From Cohnella algarum (lineage in GTDB: Bacteria; Bacillota; Bacilli; Paenibacillales; Paenibacillaceae), in the NCBI RefSeq assembly GCF_016937515.1, contig NZ_JAFHKM010000002.1, positions 6,009,001 through 6,073,000 of the forward strand: a stretch of DNA of 64,000 bases, read 5' to 3'. Shown here piece by piece: positions 49,103 through 58,898 of the stretch. A program made the translations under genes and the position numbers. Every line of letters begins with the position of its first letter. Position 1 is the stretch's first letter. Below the pieces are notes generated by a model that was given only the letters and a program-made list of their open reading frames with translations, did no database searches and was not told the origin of the DNA.

Positions 49103-50896
49103 TTATCCCGAAACCGGCCTCGAGATCGATCCGGACGGCGGAACGTGTCCTTCCCTTTGGCTCTGCGGGCGCGGCGATTCCGGATGGACGGGGTTCGCGT
49201 GCAGCACCGAAACGGGCGCGGCGGCAAAAGGCGTTTCGGCGGCGACCAGGCGATCCGCCGCCTCCGTTTCGTCCGCGGCGGACGGCCGCTCGCCGAACAC
49301 GCGCGAGAACACCTCGTCGACCGTTTCGACCGGGACGACGGCGACGCCTTGCAGGCCCTCGAAGATCGCCTGCCAGTTCTCCTTCGGAATGAGCACCGTT
49401 TCCGCCCCGGCCTGCAGCGCGGCCTCCACCTTGGCGATGACGCCCCCGACGGGCTTGACGCGGCCGTGGATGCTGACCTCGCCGGTCATCGCCAGCTTGT
49501 TGTCGACCGGCCGGTTCAACATGGCGGATGCGATGGCGACCATCATCGCCACTCCCGCCGACGGCCCGTCGACCGGCGTGCCGCCCGGGAAATTGATATG
49601 CAGGTCGAAATTTTCCGGCTTCAGGCCGAGCCGCCTCAGCACGGTAAACGCATTTTCGACCGAGCCTTTGGCCATGCTTTTGCGGCGCAGCGTGCGCGCG
49701 CCTCCGCCCAGCTCTTCCTCGTCCACGACGCCGGTAATCGTAAACTGCCCTTTGCCGGGCGCCGCGGGAATCGCCGTCACCTCGATTTCCAGCAGCGCGC
49801 CCATGCTGGGGCCGTACACGGCCAGCCCGTTGACCAGCCCGACTTGCGGCTGCCCCGGAATTTTGCGGTCCGGACGCGGCGGCAGCTGGCTGCTGTTGAC
49901 GACCCATTCCACGTCGGCCGCGGAAATGCTGTCGCGGCTTTCCGAGAGCGCAAGCCCGGCCGCCAGCTGAATGATGTTGACGGCTTCGCGGCCGTTCGTC
50001 GCATACTGCTTGACGACCCCGACCGCTTCGGGCTGCGGCGGAAACCCGATTTTGGCGATCGCGTTCTCGGCGATCTGGCCGATTTCGTCGGGAAGCAGCG
50101 GCCGGAAATAAATTTCCATGCAGCGGCTTCTCAGCGCCGGCGGCAGTTCGTTCGGCGAGCGCGTCGTCGCCCCGACGAGGCGGAAATCGGCGGGCAGGCC
50201 GTTTTGAAAAATGTCGTGAATGTACAGCGGGATGTTCGGGTCCTCCGCATGGTAGTACGCGCTCTCCAGAAACACTTTGCGGTCCTCGAGCACCTTGAGC
50301 AGCTTGTTCAGCTGCACCGGATGAAGCTCTCCGATCTCGTCGATGAACAAGATGCCCCCGTGCGCCTTCGTCACCGCGCCGGGCTTCGGCTGAGGAATGC
50401 CGGCCACTCCCATCGCTCCCGCGCCCTGGTAGATCGGGTCGTGAACCGAGCCGATCAGCGGATCGGCGATGCCGCGCTCGTCAAATCGCGCGGTCGTCGC
50501 GTCGATCTCGGTAAACTTGGCGTCTAGCCGGAACGGGGAGGACGGGTTTTTTTTCGCTTCCTCCAGCACGACGCGGGCGGCGGCCGTTTTGCCGACTCCC
50601 GGCGGCCCGTAGACGATGACGTGCTGCGGGTTGCCGCTGCACAGAGCGGCTTTGAGCGCCCTGAGGCCTTCCTTCTGGCCGACGATATCGGCCATCGACA
50701 CCGGCCGCGTCTTCTCCGCGAGCGGCTTCGTCAGCGTAACCGATCGCAGCTTGCGCAGTTTGTCCATCTCTTTGCGGGACTCGCGGTCGACCGCCGTCCG
50801 GTTGCTCTTCTGATTGCGCAGCAGATTCCAGAAATAGATGCCGATCACGATGGCGAAAAATACTTGAACGAGCATTAAAACCGAGCTTAACGTCAT
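49103..50896 (-). CDS. lonB: ATP-dependent protease LonB
   Basis: The 597-residue protease has an N-terminal membrane segment (about 5-24, LVQVFFAIVIGIYFW), Walker A in [15 protein letters not shown], Walker B in ILFIDEIGEL, and a Ser-Lys protease domain with VDGPSAGVAMM. In B. subtilis LonB is forespore-specific (sigma-F) and limits sigma-G activity. The last about 45 residues are Pro/Ala-rich and extra compared with the core fold. Confidence 0.93.
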   Translation of the reverse strand: MTLSSVLMLVQVFFAIVIGIYFWNLLRNQKSNRTAVDRESRKEMDKLRKLRSVTLTKPLAEKTRPVSMADIVGQKEGLRALKAALCSGNPQHVIVYGPPGVGKTAAARVVLEEAKKNPSSPFRLDAKFTEIDATTARFDERGIADPLIGSVHDPIYQGAGAMGVAGIPQPKPGAVTKAHGGILFIDEIGELHPVQLNKLLKVLEDRKVFLESAYYHAEDPNIPLYIHDIFQNGLPADFRLVGATTRSPNELPPALRSRCMEIYFRPLLPDEIGQIAENAIAKIGFPPQPEAVGVVKQYATNGREAVNIIQLAAGLALSESRDSISAADVEWVVNSSQLPPRPDRKIPGQPQVGLVNGLAVYGPSMGALLEIEVTAIPAAPGKGQFTITGVVDEEELGGGARTLRRKSMAKGSVENAFTVLRRLGLKPENFDLHINFPGGTPVDGPSAGVAMMVAIASAMLNRPVDNKLAMTGEVSIHGRVKPVGGVIAKVEAALQAGAETVLIPKENWQAIFEGLQGVAVVPVETVDEVFSRVFGERPSAADETEAADRLVAAETPFAAAPVSVLHANPVHPESPRPQSQREGHVPPSGSISRPVSG

Positions 50897-51016
50897 ATGC
50901 TCCCTTCCTCTCCGTCCGAACCTAGCCTTTTGGACAACGTATTAAAGGCTTATACTGGATAGTATTGCCCGGTTTGCCTTCGGCGTAGTCATCCGAAATC
51001 GGAAAGTTGCAGGGCC

Positions 51017-51154
51017 CTATGCGTTTCCGAACCCCGCGGCCAGAGTCGCCCCCAAAAAAACGATTTGCAAAACCGTCCGTGGAAAAACCGGCATGACCGG
51101 CTTGCCCGCGAGCTTGAGCCTGTTGCGGGCTGCGTAGACGTTGGCCGGGAACAT
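51017..51154 (-). pseudogene. C-terminal remnant of a DoxX-like membrane protein
   Basis: A 45-codon frame from ATG 51154 to TAG 51017 begins MFPANVYAARNRL and ends in a hydrophobic segment (LQIVFLGATLAAGF). The FPANxYAA block followed by a final membrane segment is the usual C-terminus of small DoxX-like four-helix proteins; the first three helices are missing. The frame stays open only about nine codons upstream, to within the DUF2269 end. It lies directly after the DUF2269 gene, so it may be a decayed operon partner. There is no good ribosome site. Confidence 0.5.
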
Positions 51155-51176
51155 CGCCACGAGTAGTTGTTTTCGT

Positions 51177-51638
51177 TCAGACTTTTTTAAAAACCATCAA
51201 ATATAAAATGACGACCGGCAGCAGCGTCGCCGCGATGCCGAAAACGGCCCAGCAGCGGGACGCCTTCCGATAGGCCGGGGTAACGGCGCCTTCGCGCAGC
51301 GCTTCCGCGCTCGCGCGAATCATCTTTTTTTGCAGCGGAATGAGCGCCACGAGCCAGATGATGCCGGTAAGCGCGAACAGCAGCAGCGAAAACGTCAGCC
51401 AATTCAAGCCTGCAAGCGAATAACCTCCCCGTTCGGCCATCAGCGCTCCCGACACGACGAGCAGCGCGAGACCCGGAATCGTGAAGGCGTAATCCGCCAG
51501 CATCACGTTCCTTGCCGTCAGATGGATCGCGCGCACATCTCCGCTCGCGTCCGCCCTCACCTTCCAAAAAGCCGCGGTCACGATATTTCCGACGAACAGA
51601 ATCGCGCCGAGCACATGCAAAAACAAATAAACGTTCAT
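51177..51638 (-). CDS. DUF2269-like four-helix membrane protein
   Basis: The 153-residue protein has four membrane segments (about 2-20, 46-65, 77-98, 127-150) and starts MNVYLFLHVLGAILFVGNIV, typical of this small family of unknown role. ATG at 51638 overlaps the tetR stop by four bases (ATGA), so it is coupled to the regulator; the open frame farther upstream lies in tetR and has no homology. It is probably the target operon partner of the TetR regulator. Confidence 0.8.
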   Translation of the reverse strand: MNVYLFLHVLGAILFVGNIVTAAFWKVRADASGDVRAIHLTARNVMLADYAFTIPGLALLVVSGALMAERGGYSLAGLNWLTFSLLLFALTGIIWLVALIPLQKKMIRASAEALREGAVTPAYRKASRCWAVFGIAATLLPVVILYLMVFKKV

Positions 51639-52249
51639 CCTTGTCGTTCTCCTTTCGTCTGGCCGGGCTGCAGCACCGAGCGAATGAACGCCGCGACATC
51701 CTCCGGCGCGAGGACTCCTTCTTTCGCCGGGAGTCCGCTGCGCATGCGAAGGCCGTTCGACAGCAGCACGAACGTTTCCGCGGCGCGCCGGGCGTCGATC
51801 GAAGCCGGAATGACGCCGTGGCTTTGTCCGGCTTCGATCCACGAGACGGACGTTCGAACGGTTTTATCGTAAAACCGAGCGACCAATTCCCCGACTTCCG
51901 GCTCGTCGCTGCGGCCGAGCAAATAACGGAAAATCCGGTTGGCGACGTTGTTCTCCGCGACGGCCGGCAAGCCGCTCGCGATTTCGCCCATCGGTCCTTC
52001 GAACGTCGGTCCGCCTTTCTCGATCGCCTCGCGAAACCGACGGTCCGTTTCGGCCATCTGCTGCTCCAGCACCATCGACAGCAGCTCGTCCTTGCTTTTG
52101 ACGTAGTGGAAAATCGCGCCCTTGGACAGTCCCGAATGCCGCATGATTTCGCTCATCGTCGTCTTGACGCAGCCTTTCTCCTCCACCAGCCGGCTGGTCG
52201 TGTCCAGCAGAAGCCGGAGCGTCTGCTCCCGTTTCCATTCCCTTTTCAT
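51635..52249 (-). CDS. TetR/AcrR-family transcriptional regulator
   Basis: The 204-residue repressor has the N-terminal helix-turn-helix (about 9-55, LLLDTTSRLVEEKGCVKTTMSEI and GLSKGAIFHYVKSKDELL). The C-terminal ligand domain (about 80-190) is variable, so the inducer is unknown. A palindrome ACCGA-N3-TCGGT lies between the -35 and -10 of its own promoter, which indicates autoregulation. It leads an operon with the DUF2269 gene. GGGGGAGG precedes the ATG. Confidence 0.92.
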   Translation of the reverse strand: MKREWKREQTLRLLLDTTSRLVEEKGCVKTTMSEIMRHSGLSKGAIFHYVKSKDELLSMVLEQQMAETDRRFREAIEKGGPTFEGPMGEIASGLPAVAENNVANRIFRYLLGRSDEPEVGELVARFYDKTVRTSVSWIEAGQSHGVIPASIDARRAAETFVLLSNGLRMRSGLPAKEGVLAPEDVAAFIRSVLQPGQTKGERQG

Positions 52250-52332
52250 GCCCGTTCCTCCCCCGGTTCAGCTTGCAAATGAAACCTCGCTCGATTCCCC
52301 TCCAATGTTTGCCAAACGCCTTTGACACCGAT

Positions 52333-52362
52333 ATAATAACAGACCGATGGTCGGTTTGTAAA
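52333..52362 (-). promoter_or_regulatory. Promoter with embedded operator for the tetR operon
   Basis: TTTACA (52357-52362) and TATTAT (52333-52338) are 18 bases apart on the minus strand. The spacer holds the inverted repeat ACCGA-tgg-TCGGT (52343-52355), a typical TetR-family site. Binding there would block RNA polymerase. Confidence 0.75.
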
Positions 52363-52367
52363 CAGAC

Positions 52368-52398
52368 AAAAAAACACCCTGCGGAAAATTTCCGCAAG
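52368..52398 (-). terminator. Terminator after the PCYCGC lipoprotein gene
   Basis: TGCGGAAA/TTTCCGCA stem, then GGGTGTTTTTTT on the minus strand, between the lipoprotein gene and the tetR promoter. Confidence 0.75.
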
Positions 52399-52433
52399 GC
52401 GCTGTGCGCTGCAAAAAAATGAGGGGGACGGCT

Positions 52434-52997
52434 TCAAGCGGACGGCGGCAACGGCGTGTCCGTCGCTTTGCCCAGACCTTGGCCGTACGTTTCGTCGACG
52501 AAGCGGCGGATTTCGGCATCCGCGGCGCCCTCGCTCTTCAGCTTGGCGGCCTGGAGCGCGATTTGCTGGCAAACGCCGCAGCGCGTGCCGTGATCGTCCC
52601 ACAGGACGGTCCCGTCCTCCCGGACGGCTGCGATAAAGCAGTCGAGATTGCTCTTATGGCCCGCGCTCTCGCCGCAGCCGCAATAACACGGCATATATTG
52701 CAGCGTATCCCGAAGCTTCGCGGCGGCCGTATAAGAAAGCTTCACCTGCGCGCCCTGCCCGTCCAGAAAAGACGGCATGTCCGCCAGGGAGGCGGTTTCC
52801 TCCCGCAAATCGCCGTTCTCCGTCTTCGCGGCATGCTCCGCATGGTCATGTTCGCTCGCCGGGGCCGAGCCCTGCGATTCGCCGCCGCCCCCGCATGCGG
52901 CCAGCAGCAGGGCAAAAACCCCCGCCATCAGCAGCGCGTACAGCGGGAGCGCGCGTTTGCCGGCCTTGAATGCATCTTCCGTCGACCGATTCGTCAT
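52434..52997 (-). CDS. PCYCGC-motif lipoprotein
   Basis: The 187-residue protein has a membrane-spanning signal and a lipobox LLAAC with Cys35. A His-rich HDHAEH follows (50-55), then the defining PCYCGC at 103-108 and further cysteines 120, 140 and 143 (GTRCGVC). The cysteine pattern suggests metal or thiol chemistry at the outer membrane face; the substrate is unknown. It starts ten bases after ispG, so it is likely transcribed with it. Confidence 0.88.
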   Translation of the reverse strand: MTNRSTEDAFKAGKRALPLYALLMAGVFALLLAACGGGGESQGSAPASEHDHAEHAAKTENGDLREETASLADMPSFLDGQGAQVKLSYTAAAKLRDTLQYMPCYCGCGESAGHKSNLDCFIAAVREDGTVLWDDHGTRCGVCQQIALQAAKLKSEGAADAEIRRFVDETYGQGLGKATDTPLPPSA

Positions 52998-53007
52998 GGC
53001 CGCTCCC

Positions 53008-54105
53008 TCAATGCTTCCGGCCGGGGATAACGCCGGTTTCGCCGTATACCCGGGCGATTTCGTCGATCTCCCGCTTCAGTTCGCTGACGAGTTCGCTCTC
53101 CGGCACTTTGCGGACCATTTCGCCGTAGCGGAACAGCATGCCTTCGCCGCGGGCTCCTGCGATGCCGATATCGGCTTCGCGCGCTTCGCCCGGCCCGTTG
53201 ACCGCGCAGCCGAGCACCGAAACCTTGATCGGAACTTTCAGCTTGGACAAATACTCCTCGACCTCGTTCGCCACCGAAAACAAATCGATATCGAGGCGGC
53301 CGCAGGTCGGGCACGAAACGAGCGTCGGCGCGTCGGTAATGAGGCCGAACGTTTTAAGCAGTTCGCGGGCGACTTTGATCTCTTCCACCGGGTCGGCGCT
53401 CAGGCTGATGCGCATCGTGTTGCCGATTCCCGCGTTCAGCAGAACGCCGAGGCCGGCCGAGCTTTTGACCGTGCCGGAAAACAGCGTCCCCGCTTCCGTA
53501 ATCCCCAGGTGAAGCGGATATTTGATCACTTCCGCCGCTTTCATGTAGGCGGAGATGGCCATCGGAACGTCCGACGCTTTCAAGGAAACGATAATGTCGT
53601 GAAAATCGAGTTCTTCCAGAATGCCGATATGAAAAAGGGCGCTCTCCACCATCGCTTCCGCCGTCGGGTAGCCGTACTTTTCGAGGAGGTGATTTTCCAG
53701 CGAACCGGCGTTCACGCCGATCCGGATCGGAATGCCCCGCTCTTTGCAGGCTTTGACGACGGCCTCGACCTTCTCGCGGCGTCCGATATTGCCCGGATTG
53801 ATCCGGACCTTGTCGATGCCGTTCTCGATGGCCGCCAGCGCCAAACGGTAATCGAAATGAATATCCGCGACGAGCGGAATGGAGATTTCCCGTTTGATCG
53901 CTTTGATCGCTTCGGCGGCTTCCTTGTTGTTGACGGTTACGCGCACCAATTGACAGCCGGCTTCCTCCAGCCGCTTGATTTCCGCTACGGTCGCCTTGAC
54001 GTCCGCCGTCTTCGTCGTGCACATGCTTTGCAGAAGAACTTGATTGTTTCCGCCGATCGTCAGGTTCCCCACGCGAACGGGCACCGTCTCGGTTCGTAAG
54101 AACAT
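53008..54105 (-). CDS. ispG: (E)-4-hydroxy-3-methylbut-2-enyl-diphosphate synthase (flavodoxin)
   Basis: The 365-residue iron-sulfur enzyme acts in the MEP isoprenoid pathway. It has [19 protein letters not shown] barrel motifs, [15 protein letters not shown] [11 protein letters not shown], and the [4Fe-4S] cysteines in SCPTCGR and [10 protein letters not shown] chose ATG at 54105 with GGAGAAT upstream, since relatives begin shortly before [16 protein letters not shown]; a GTG at 54138 abuts a GGAGG. A weak hairpin upstream (54185-54230) may end clpX transcription. Confidence 0.95.
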   Translation of the reverse strand: MFLRTETVPVRVGNLTIGGNNQVLLQSMCTTKTADVKATVAEIKRLEEAGCQLVRVTVNNKEAAEAIKAIKREISIPLVADIHFDYRLALAAIENGIDKVRINPGNIGRREKVEAVVKACKERGIPIRIGVNAGSLENHLLEKYGYPTAEAMVESALFHIGILEELDFHDIIVSLKASDVPMAISAYMKAAEVIKYPLHLGITEAGTLFSGTVKSSAGLGVLLNAGIGNTMRISLSADPVEEIKVARELLKTFGLITDAPTLVSCPTCGRLDIDLFSVANEVEEYLSKLKVPIKVSVLGCAVNGPGEAREADIGIAGARGEGMLFRYGEMVRKVPESELVSELKREIDEIARVYGETGVIPGRKH

Positions 54106-54223
54106 ATTCTCCAATCTCCCCGTATACGCCGAATCCACCCTCCGCCCGCGCCGTGGCGTAGGTAAAGGGTGGATACGGCAAACTTAAAGCCGTAAGCGGA
54201 CTGTGCTCACTTCTGAGACAACC

Positions 54224-55480
54224 TTACGCGCTTTCTTCTTTTTTCTTGCCTTTCTTGAGCGTCAGCTCGGGAGCGATTTTTTCCTGGACGACCTTTTCGG
54301 TAATGACGCAGCTCGTCACGTCGTCGCGGGACGGCACTTCGTACATCACCTCAAGCATAATGCTCTCGATAATGGCGCGAAGTCCCCGAGCTCCCGTGTT
54401 GCGCTTGATCGCTTCCTTCGCGATTTCCTCGAGCGCCCCGGTTTCGAATTCGAGCTTGACGTTATCCATTTCCAGCAGCTTTTGATATTGTTTGACCAAA
54501 GCGTTTTTCGGTTCGGACAAAATGCGCACGAGCGCGGCTTCGTCCAGCGGCTCCAGCGAAGAAATGACCGGCAGGCGGCCGACGAATTCCGGAATCAGGC
54601 CGAATTTCAGCAAATCCTCCGGCTGCACAAGCGACAAATATTCGCCCGGCTTCAGCTCGCGCTGTCCGTCGGATCCGGCGTTGAAGCCGATGACCTTCTT
54701 GCCGATGCGGCGCTTGATGATCGATTCCAGACCGTCGAATGCCCCGCCGCAAAGGAACAGGATGTTCGTCGTGTCGATCTGGATGAATTCCTGATGCGGG
54801 TGCTTGCGTCCGCCTTGAGGAGGAACGGAAGCGACCGTGCCCTCCAAAATTTTCAGCAGCGCCTGCTGCACGCCTTCGCCGGAAACGTCGCGGGTGATGG
54901 ACGGGTTTTCCGACTTGCGCGCCACCTTGTCGATTTCGTCGATGTAGATGATGCCGCGCTCGGCCTTTTCCACGTCGTAGTCCGCTGCCTGAATGAGCTT
55001 GAGCAAAATATTTTCGACGTCTTCGCCCACGTACCCGGCTTCCGTCAAGGAAGTCGCGTCGGCAATCGCAAACGGAACGTTGAGAATTTTCGCCATCGTC
55101 TGGGCGAGCAGCGTCTTGCCGGAACCGGTCGGACCGACAAGCATGATGTTGCTCTTGGACAGCTCGACGTCTTCGATCTTGCTGTGGGAGTTGATCCGCT
55201 TGTAGTGATTGTACACGGCAACGGACAACGATTTTTTCGCTTGTTCCTGGCCGATGATATATTGATCCAGAATCGCGCAGATTTCTTTCGGCTTCGGAAT
55301 GTCCTTCAGATCGAGCTCTTCCTCGTGGCCGAGCTCCTCCTCGACGATTTCCGTGCACAATTCGATGCATTCGTCACATATATAGACGCCGGGACCGGCG
55401 ACCAATTTGCGTACCTGCTCTTGGGACTTGCCGCAGAACGAACATTTCAGCTGGCCTTTCTCATCGTTGTACTTAAACAT
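54224..55480 (-). CDS. clpX: ATP-dependent Clp protease ATP-binding subunit ClpX
   Basis: The 418-residue unfoldase has a zinc-binding domain with Cys13, 16, 35 and 38, Walker A GPTGSGKT at 116-123, Walker [10 protein letters not shown] and the IGF loop in [13 protein letters not shown] that docks on ClpP. AAAGGAGGG precedes the ATG. It follows clpP by 12 bases and forms the unfoldase of the same complex. Confidence 0.98.
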   Translation of the reverse strand: MFKYNDEKGQLKCSFCGKSQEQVRKLVAGPGVYICDECIELCTEIVEEELGHEEELDLKDIPKPKEICAILDQYIIGQEQAKKSLSVAVYNHYKRINSHSKIEDVELSKSNIMLVGPTGSGKTLLAQTMAKILNVPFAIADATSLTEAGYVGEDVENILLKLIQAADYDVEKAERGIIYIDEIDKVARKSENPSITRDVSGEGVQQALLKILEGTVASVPPQGGRKHPHQEFIQIDTTNILFLCGGAFDGLESIIKRRIGKKVIGFNAGSDGQRELKPGEYLSLVQPEDLLKFGLIPEFVGRLPVISSLEPLDEAALVRILSEPKNALVKQYQKLLEMDNVKLEFETGALEEIAKEAIKRNTGARGLRAIIESIMLEVMYEVPSRDDVTSCVITEKVVQEKIAPELTLKKGKKKEESA

Positions 55481-55492
55481 GGTTACCCTCCT

Positions 55493-56083
55493 TTATCCGC
55501 TGACGGGAGCGGAAATGACCTTGTCGACCAATCCGTACGCAAGCGCTTCTTCGGCGCTCATAAAGTTGTCCCTGTCCGTATCCTTCTCGATTTTCTCGTA
55601 CGGTTGACCGGTACGGTCGACGTAGATACGATTCAGTTTCTCCTTTGTCTTGATAATCCAATCCGCGTGGATTTTGATGTCCGACGCCTGGCCTCTTACG
55701 CCGCCGAGCGGCTGGTGAATCATGATTTCGCTGTTCGGCAGGGCGAAGCGCTTGCCTTTGGCTCCGGCCGTGAGCAGGAGGGAGCCCATGCTCGCGGCCA
55801 TGCCGACGCAGATCGTGCTGACATCCGGTTTGATATACTGCATCGTATCATATATACCCATCCCGGCCGTTACCGATCCGCCGGGCGAATTAATGTAAAG
55901 ACTGATATCCTTCTCCGGATCCTCCGCCGCCAAAAACAGCATTTGGGCGATGATGAGGTTGGCGACATCGTCATCAATCGCGCTGCCCAGAAAAATAATT
56001 CTGTCCTTCAGCAGCCGGGAATAGATGTCGTACGAGCGTTCCCCCCGATTGGTTTGTTCGATGACCATTGGCACCAGGTTCAT
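55493..56083 (-). CDS. clpP: ATP-dependent Clp protease proteolytic subunit ClpP
   Basis: The 196-residue serine protease has the catalytic triad Ser98 (GMAASMGS), His123 (MIHQPLGG) and Asp172. I chose ATG at 56083 with AGAGG upstream, giving [19 protein letters not shown] as in the family; the frame up to 56137 contains no homology. It forms the ClpXP chamber with the next gene. Confidence 0.98.
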   Translation of the reverse strand: MNLVPMVIEQTNRGERSYDIYSRLLKDRIIFLGSAIDDDVANLIIAQMLFLAAEDPEKDISLYINSPGGSVTAGMGIYDTMQYIKPDVSTICVGMAASMGSLLLTAGAKGKRFALPNSEIMIHQPLGGVRGQASDIKIHADWIIKTKEKLNRIYVDRTGQPYEKIEKDTDRDNFMSAEEALAYGLVDKVISAPVSG

Positions 56084-56127
56084 GATATCCAACCTCTTTT
56101 CTTTAGTGGACTTCGAGCATCGGTAAT

Positions 56128-56156
56128 ATTCTAACACGTTACCATTCGAATGTCAT
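56128..56156 (-). promoter_or_regulatory. Sigma-A promoter for clpP-clpX
   Basis: ATGACA (56151-56156) and TAGAAT (56128-56133) are spaced 17 bases on the minus strand, about 45 bases before clpP. I see no CtsR heptads. Confidence 0.65.
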
Positions 56157-56218
56157 GTTGGCGGGTTTGCCGCGGCCGCAAAGGCCTCGCGCCTTTATTA
56201 TGTATTATATGCAAGGTG

Positions 56219-56251
56219 AAAAACAAGGCACGCGTCGAGCACGTGCCTTGT
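56219..56251 (-). terminator. Terminator after tig
   Basis: ACAAGGCACG/CGTGCCTTGT, a perfect 10-bp stem, followed by TTTTTC on the minus strand. It separates tig from clpP. Confidence 0.85.
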
Positions 56252-56274
56252 CGGGTATGCGGGTAAACCGTTTC

Positions 56275-57567
56275 TTAAGCTGTTTTGCTGTTCTCTACGA
56301 CGAACTTAACCGCTTTGCGCACTTTCAAATCGCTTTGCAGCGTTTCGATGTAGCCGTTGGAGGTAAAGATCGCCCGAAGCTCGTCCGCGGGGCGGTTGTA
56401 CATCTTCGACAGGTTTTCCAGTTCTTCGTTCAGCTCTTCGTCGGACACTTCGAGATTTTCGGCTTCCGCTACCGCTTCGAGCACCAGGTTGTTGCGAACC
56501 CGCTTTTGGGCATCGGCTTTCATCTGGGCTTTGAGCGCCTCTTCGTCCTGTCCGCTGAACTGGTAGTACAGGTCGAGATTCATGCCTTGCATTTTCAGGC
56601 GGTTTTCGAAATCCTTCAGCATGTTTTCGACTTCGTTGTCGATCATGACTTCCGGGATATCGATTTCCGCGGCTTCGGAAGCTTTGGAGATGACTTCGTT
56701 TTCCTTCTCCGCTTCGGCATCTTTGGCTTTGCGTTCTTTCAGCTTGCTCGCCAAATCGGCTTTGTATTCGTCCAGCGTTTCGAATTCGCTAACGTCCTTG
56801 GCGAATTCGTCATCCAGCGCCGGCAGGTTTTTGCGCTTGATTTCGTGCAGCTTCACCTTGAAGACGACCGCTTTGCCGGCCAGATTCTCCGCGTGGTATT
56901 CTTCCGGGAACGTGACGTTTACGTCTTTCTCTTCGGCGATGTTCAGGCCGACCACTTGCTCTTCGAAGCCGGGGATGAACGTCCCCGAGCCGAGCTCGAG
57001 CGAATGGCGCTCGCCTTTGCCGCCTTCGAACGGCTCGCCGTCCATGAAGCCTTCGAAATCGATAACGGCGATATCGCCTTGCTGGGCGGGACCTTCGTCC
57101 ACGACGACCAGCTCGGCATGGCGCTGCTGCAGGCGCTCCAGTTCCTGCGCGATTTCTTCGTCCGACACTTCAAAGTCGGGAGCGGAAACTTCGATGCCCT
57201 TGTACTCGCCGAGCTTCACTTCCGGCTTGACGGTCACTTTCGCTTTGAACTTGAACGGCTGGCCTTTCGCGAATTGCTCGACGTCGACATCCGGACGATC
57301 TACCGGGTAAATGCCGGTTTGTTCGACCGCTTCGCTGTAAGCGCTCGGCAGCAAGATGTCGATCGCATCCTGATACAGGCTTTCGACGCCGAAACGGGCT
57401 TCGAAAATCGTGCGCGGCACTTTGCCTTTGCGGAAGCCCGGAACGTTGATTTTGCTGACGACTTTCTTGAACGCCTTGTTAAGGGCCTCGGCTACCTGTT
57501 CCGCTTCGACTTCTACCTCAAGGACGCCTACGTTCTTCTCTATTTTTTCCCAGTTTGTTTTCAACAT
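56275..57567 (-). CDS. tig: Trigger factor
   Basis: The 430-residue ribosome-bound chaperone and prolyl isomerase has the ribosome-docking signature [11 protein letters not shown] (about 44-54), an FKBP-type domain (about 150-245, [17 protein letters not shown]) and a helical C-terminal arm. I chose ATG at 57567 with GGAGGGG upstream, giving [12 protein letters not shown]. It is monocistronic with its own promoter and terminator. Confidence 0.97.
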   Translation of the reverse strand: MLKTNWEKIEKNVGVLEVEVEAEQVAEALNKAFKKVVSKINVPGFRKGKVPRTIFEARFGVESLYQDAIDILLPSAYSEAVEQTGIYPVDRPDVDVEQFAKGQPFKFKAKVTVKPEVKLGEYKGIEVSAPDFEVSDEEIAQELERLQQRHAELVVVDEGPAQQGDIAVIDFEGFMDGEPFEGGKGERHSLELGSGTFIPGFEEQVVGLNIAEEKDVNVTFPEEYHAENLAGKAVVFKVKLHEIKRKNLPALDDEFAKDVSEFETLDEYKADLASKLKERKAKDAEAEKENEVISKASEAAEIDIPEVMIDNEVENMLKDFENRLKMQGMNLDLYYQFSGQDEEALKAQMKADAQKRVRNNLVLEAVAEAENLEVSDEELNEELENLSKMYNRPADELRAIFTSNGYIETLQSDLKVRKAVKFVVENSKTA

Positions 57568-57629
57568 TTCTGCTTTCCCCTCCGAAGGTACTTGCCGCTC
57601 CAATGCGACCGATTTACATAAACCATTCT

Positions 57630-57658
57630 ATTATATACAACTATTTGAAGCATATCAA
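57630..57658 (-). promoter_or_regulatory. Sigma-A promoter for tig
   Basis: TTGATA (57653-57658) and a perfect TATAAT (57630-57635) are spaced 17 bases on the minus strand, 62 bases before the start. Confidence 0.85.
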
Positions 57659-57733
57659 GACCGGCTTGACTTCTACCATTGTCCGCAACCCGCGCGAGCG
57701 CCGATCGCGGCGAAGCCGCCCCCGTCTCGACCC

Positions 57734-58642
57734 CTACGAAACGGGGCCGGGTTCGCCCGCGAACTGCCGCATCCAGCGAAGCGACTGCTCGTATTGAAAG
57801 CGGAGCTCGTCCGTAATTCCGTACTGTTCCCGGATATCCTCGTCGTTCTGCCGTCCGTGAAGCTTCTCGATCAAAAACTGGTGCAAAGCCGCCGCCCACA
57901 GATCGCACGAAGTATCGTCATCGCTTGCCATACGGGCGTATGCGGACGTTCCGTAGGCAACCTGCACGCATTCCTTCCACATCTCCTCGGCAAAGTAGGA
58001 AAGCGTCGGGTCGGAAACTTCCGCGGCCATCCGGACCCGCTCGAGCACCCGCTGAACGGAGGCCGGAAATTCCTCGTAGGACAGCGGCGTCGTTTCGACC
58101 TCGACGGTCAGCCATTCGCCGTCCCTTCCGATCCGCACCGGCCCCGTCAAGCCCGATTTGCGCAACAGCTGCAGCGCTTTGAACTGGACGGACGGGTAAC
58201 GTTCGTCCGATTCCAGAAAACGCAGCAGGCTCGGCTCGACGTCCGGGTGGTCCAAATGCGACAATTGGCCGAGCATCAGCATCTGCTGCTCCGGATCGTC
58301 CGTTTCGATCAGCGTTCGCAGCAGCCGCGGAACGTAATCCGCATCCGCTTCCGCCCGCTCGTTCAGTCGGCGGCGCAAGTCGTCCTCGGCCTCCTCGAAA
58401 CCGTCCAGGCCGTCCGGCAGCCGTCCTTCCCCCGCTTCGGGAAAAGCCGCCTCGAGCCAGCCGAGCAGCGCCTGCCATTCGACGTGGTGCTTCTCCGCTT
58501 CTCCGCCGCACTGCAGAAGAAATTCGAGCAGCGCCTTGGCATCGCCGTACCGTTCCGTTTCCAGCATGCGGGTCAATTGGATTTGATAATAATCCAACGT
58601 CTTGGGGAATAAGACCAGGTTGTCTTTGTGGGAGTCGGTCAC
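57734..58642 (-). CDS. Uncharacterised TPR/HEAT-like helical protein upstream of tig
   Basis: The 302-residue soluble protein is almost all helical. It contains an N-terminal DNLVLFPKTLDYYQIQ, paired helices typical of TPR or HEAT repeats (RYGDAKALLEFLLQ, HHVEWQALLGWLEAAF, SVQFKALQLLRKSG) and a C-terminal block with WAAALHQFLIEKLHGR. Firmicutes often carry such a gene before tig; no function is established. Start is GTG at 58642 with GGAAGGGG upstream; the frame extends to 58840 into the tRNA without homology. Confidence 0.75.
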   Translation of the reverse strand: MTDSHKDNLVLFPKTLDYYQIQLTRMLETERYGDAKALLEFLLQCGGEAEKHHVEWQALLGWLEAAFPEAGEGRLPDGLDGFEEAEDDLRRRLNERAEADADYVPRLLRTLIETDDPEQQMLMLGQLSHLDHPDVEPSLLRFLESDERYPSVQFKALQLLRKSGLTGPVRIGRDGEWLTVEVETTPLSYEEFPASVQRVLERVRMAAEVSDPTLSYFAEEMWKECVQVAYGTSAYARMASDDDTSCDLWAAALHQFLIEKLHGRQNDEDIREQYGITDELRFQYEQSLRWMRQFAGEPGPVS

Positions 58643-58764
58643 GAAGCGCCCCTTCCTGCCGGCCGCCCGGCGTTCTACCGATTCACCCGCATTATAACAC
58701 GAACGCCCGCCAAAATGGAAAATCCGCTCATGCCTTGCCGGGTTGGTCGATTTTTGTCCATGAA

Positions 58765-58788
58765 AAAGAAAAAACCTTGCAAGCAAGG
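58765..58788 (-). terminator. Terminator after tRNA-Gly
   Basis: CCTTGC/GCAAGG stem with a two-base loop followed by TTTTTTCTTTTT on the minus strand. Confidence 0.8.
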
Positions 58789-58805
58789 CTTCACAGGTGC
58801 AATAT

Positions 58806-58879
58806 TGGAGCGGGTGAAGGGAATCGAACCCTCGCCTCAAGCTTGGGAAGCTGGCGTTCTACCATTGAACTACACCCGC
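58806..58879 (-). tRNA. tRNA-Gly (CCC)
   Basis: 74 bases including an encoded CCA. The acceptor stem is GCGGGTG/CACCCGC. The D arm reads GTTCAATGGTAGAAC, the anticodon loop TTCCCAA gives anticodon CCC, and the T arm has GGTTCGAAT. The anticodon stem CCAGC/GCTTG has one mismatch. It reads GGG codons and matches the E. coli glyU type closely. It stands alone with its own promoter and terminator. Confidence 0.95.
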
Positions 58880-58898
58880 AAATCGGACTGCAAAGAAA

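Noticed and set aside
56084..56200. CtsR-type heptad operator before clpP
   Set aside because: I looked for GGTCAAA-like direct repeats around the promoter and saw none.
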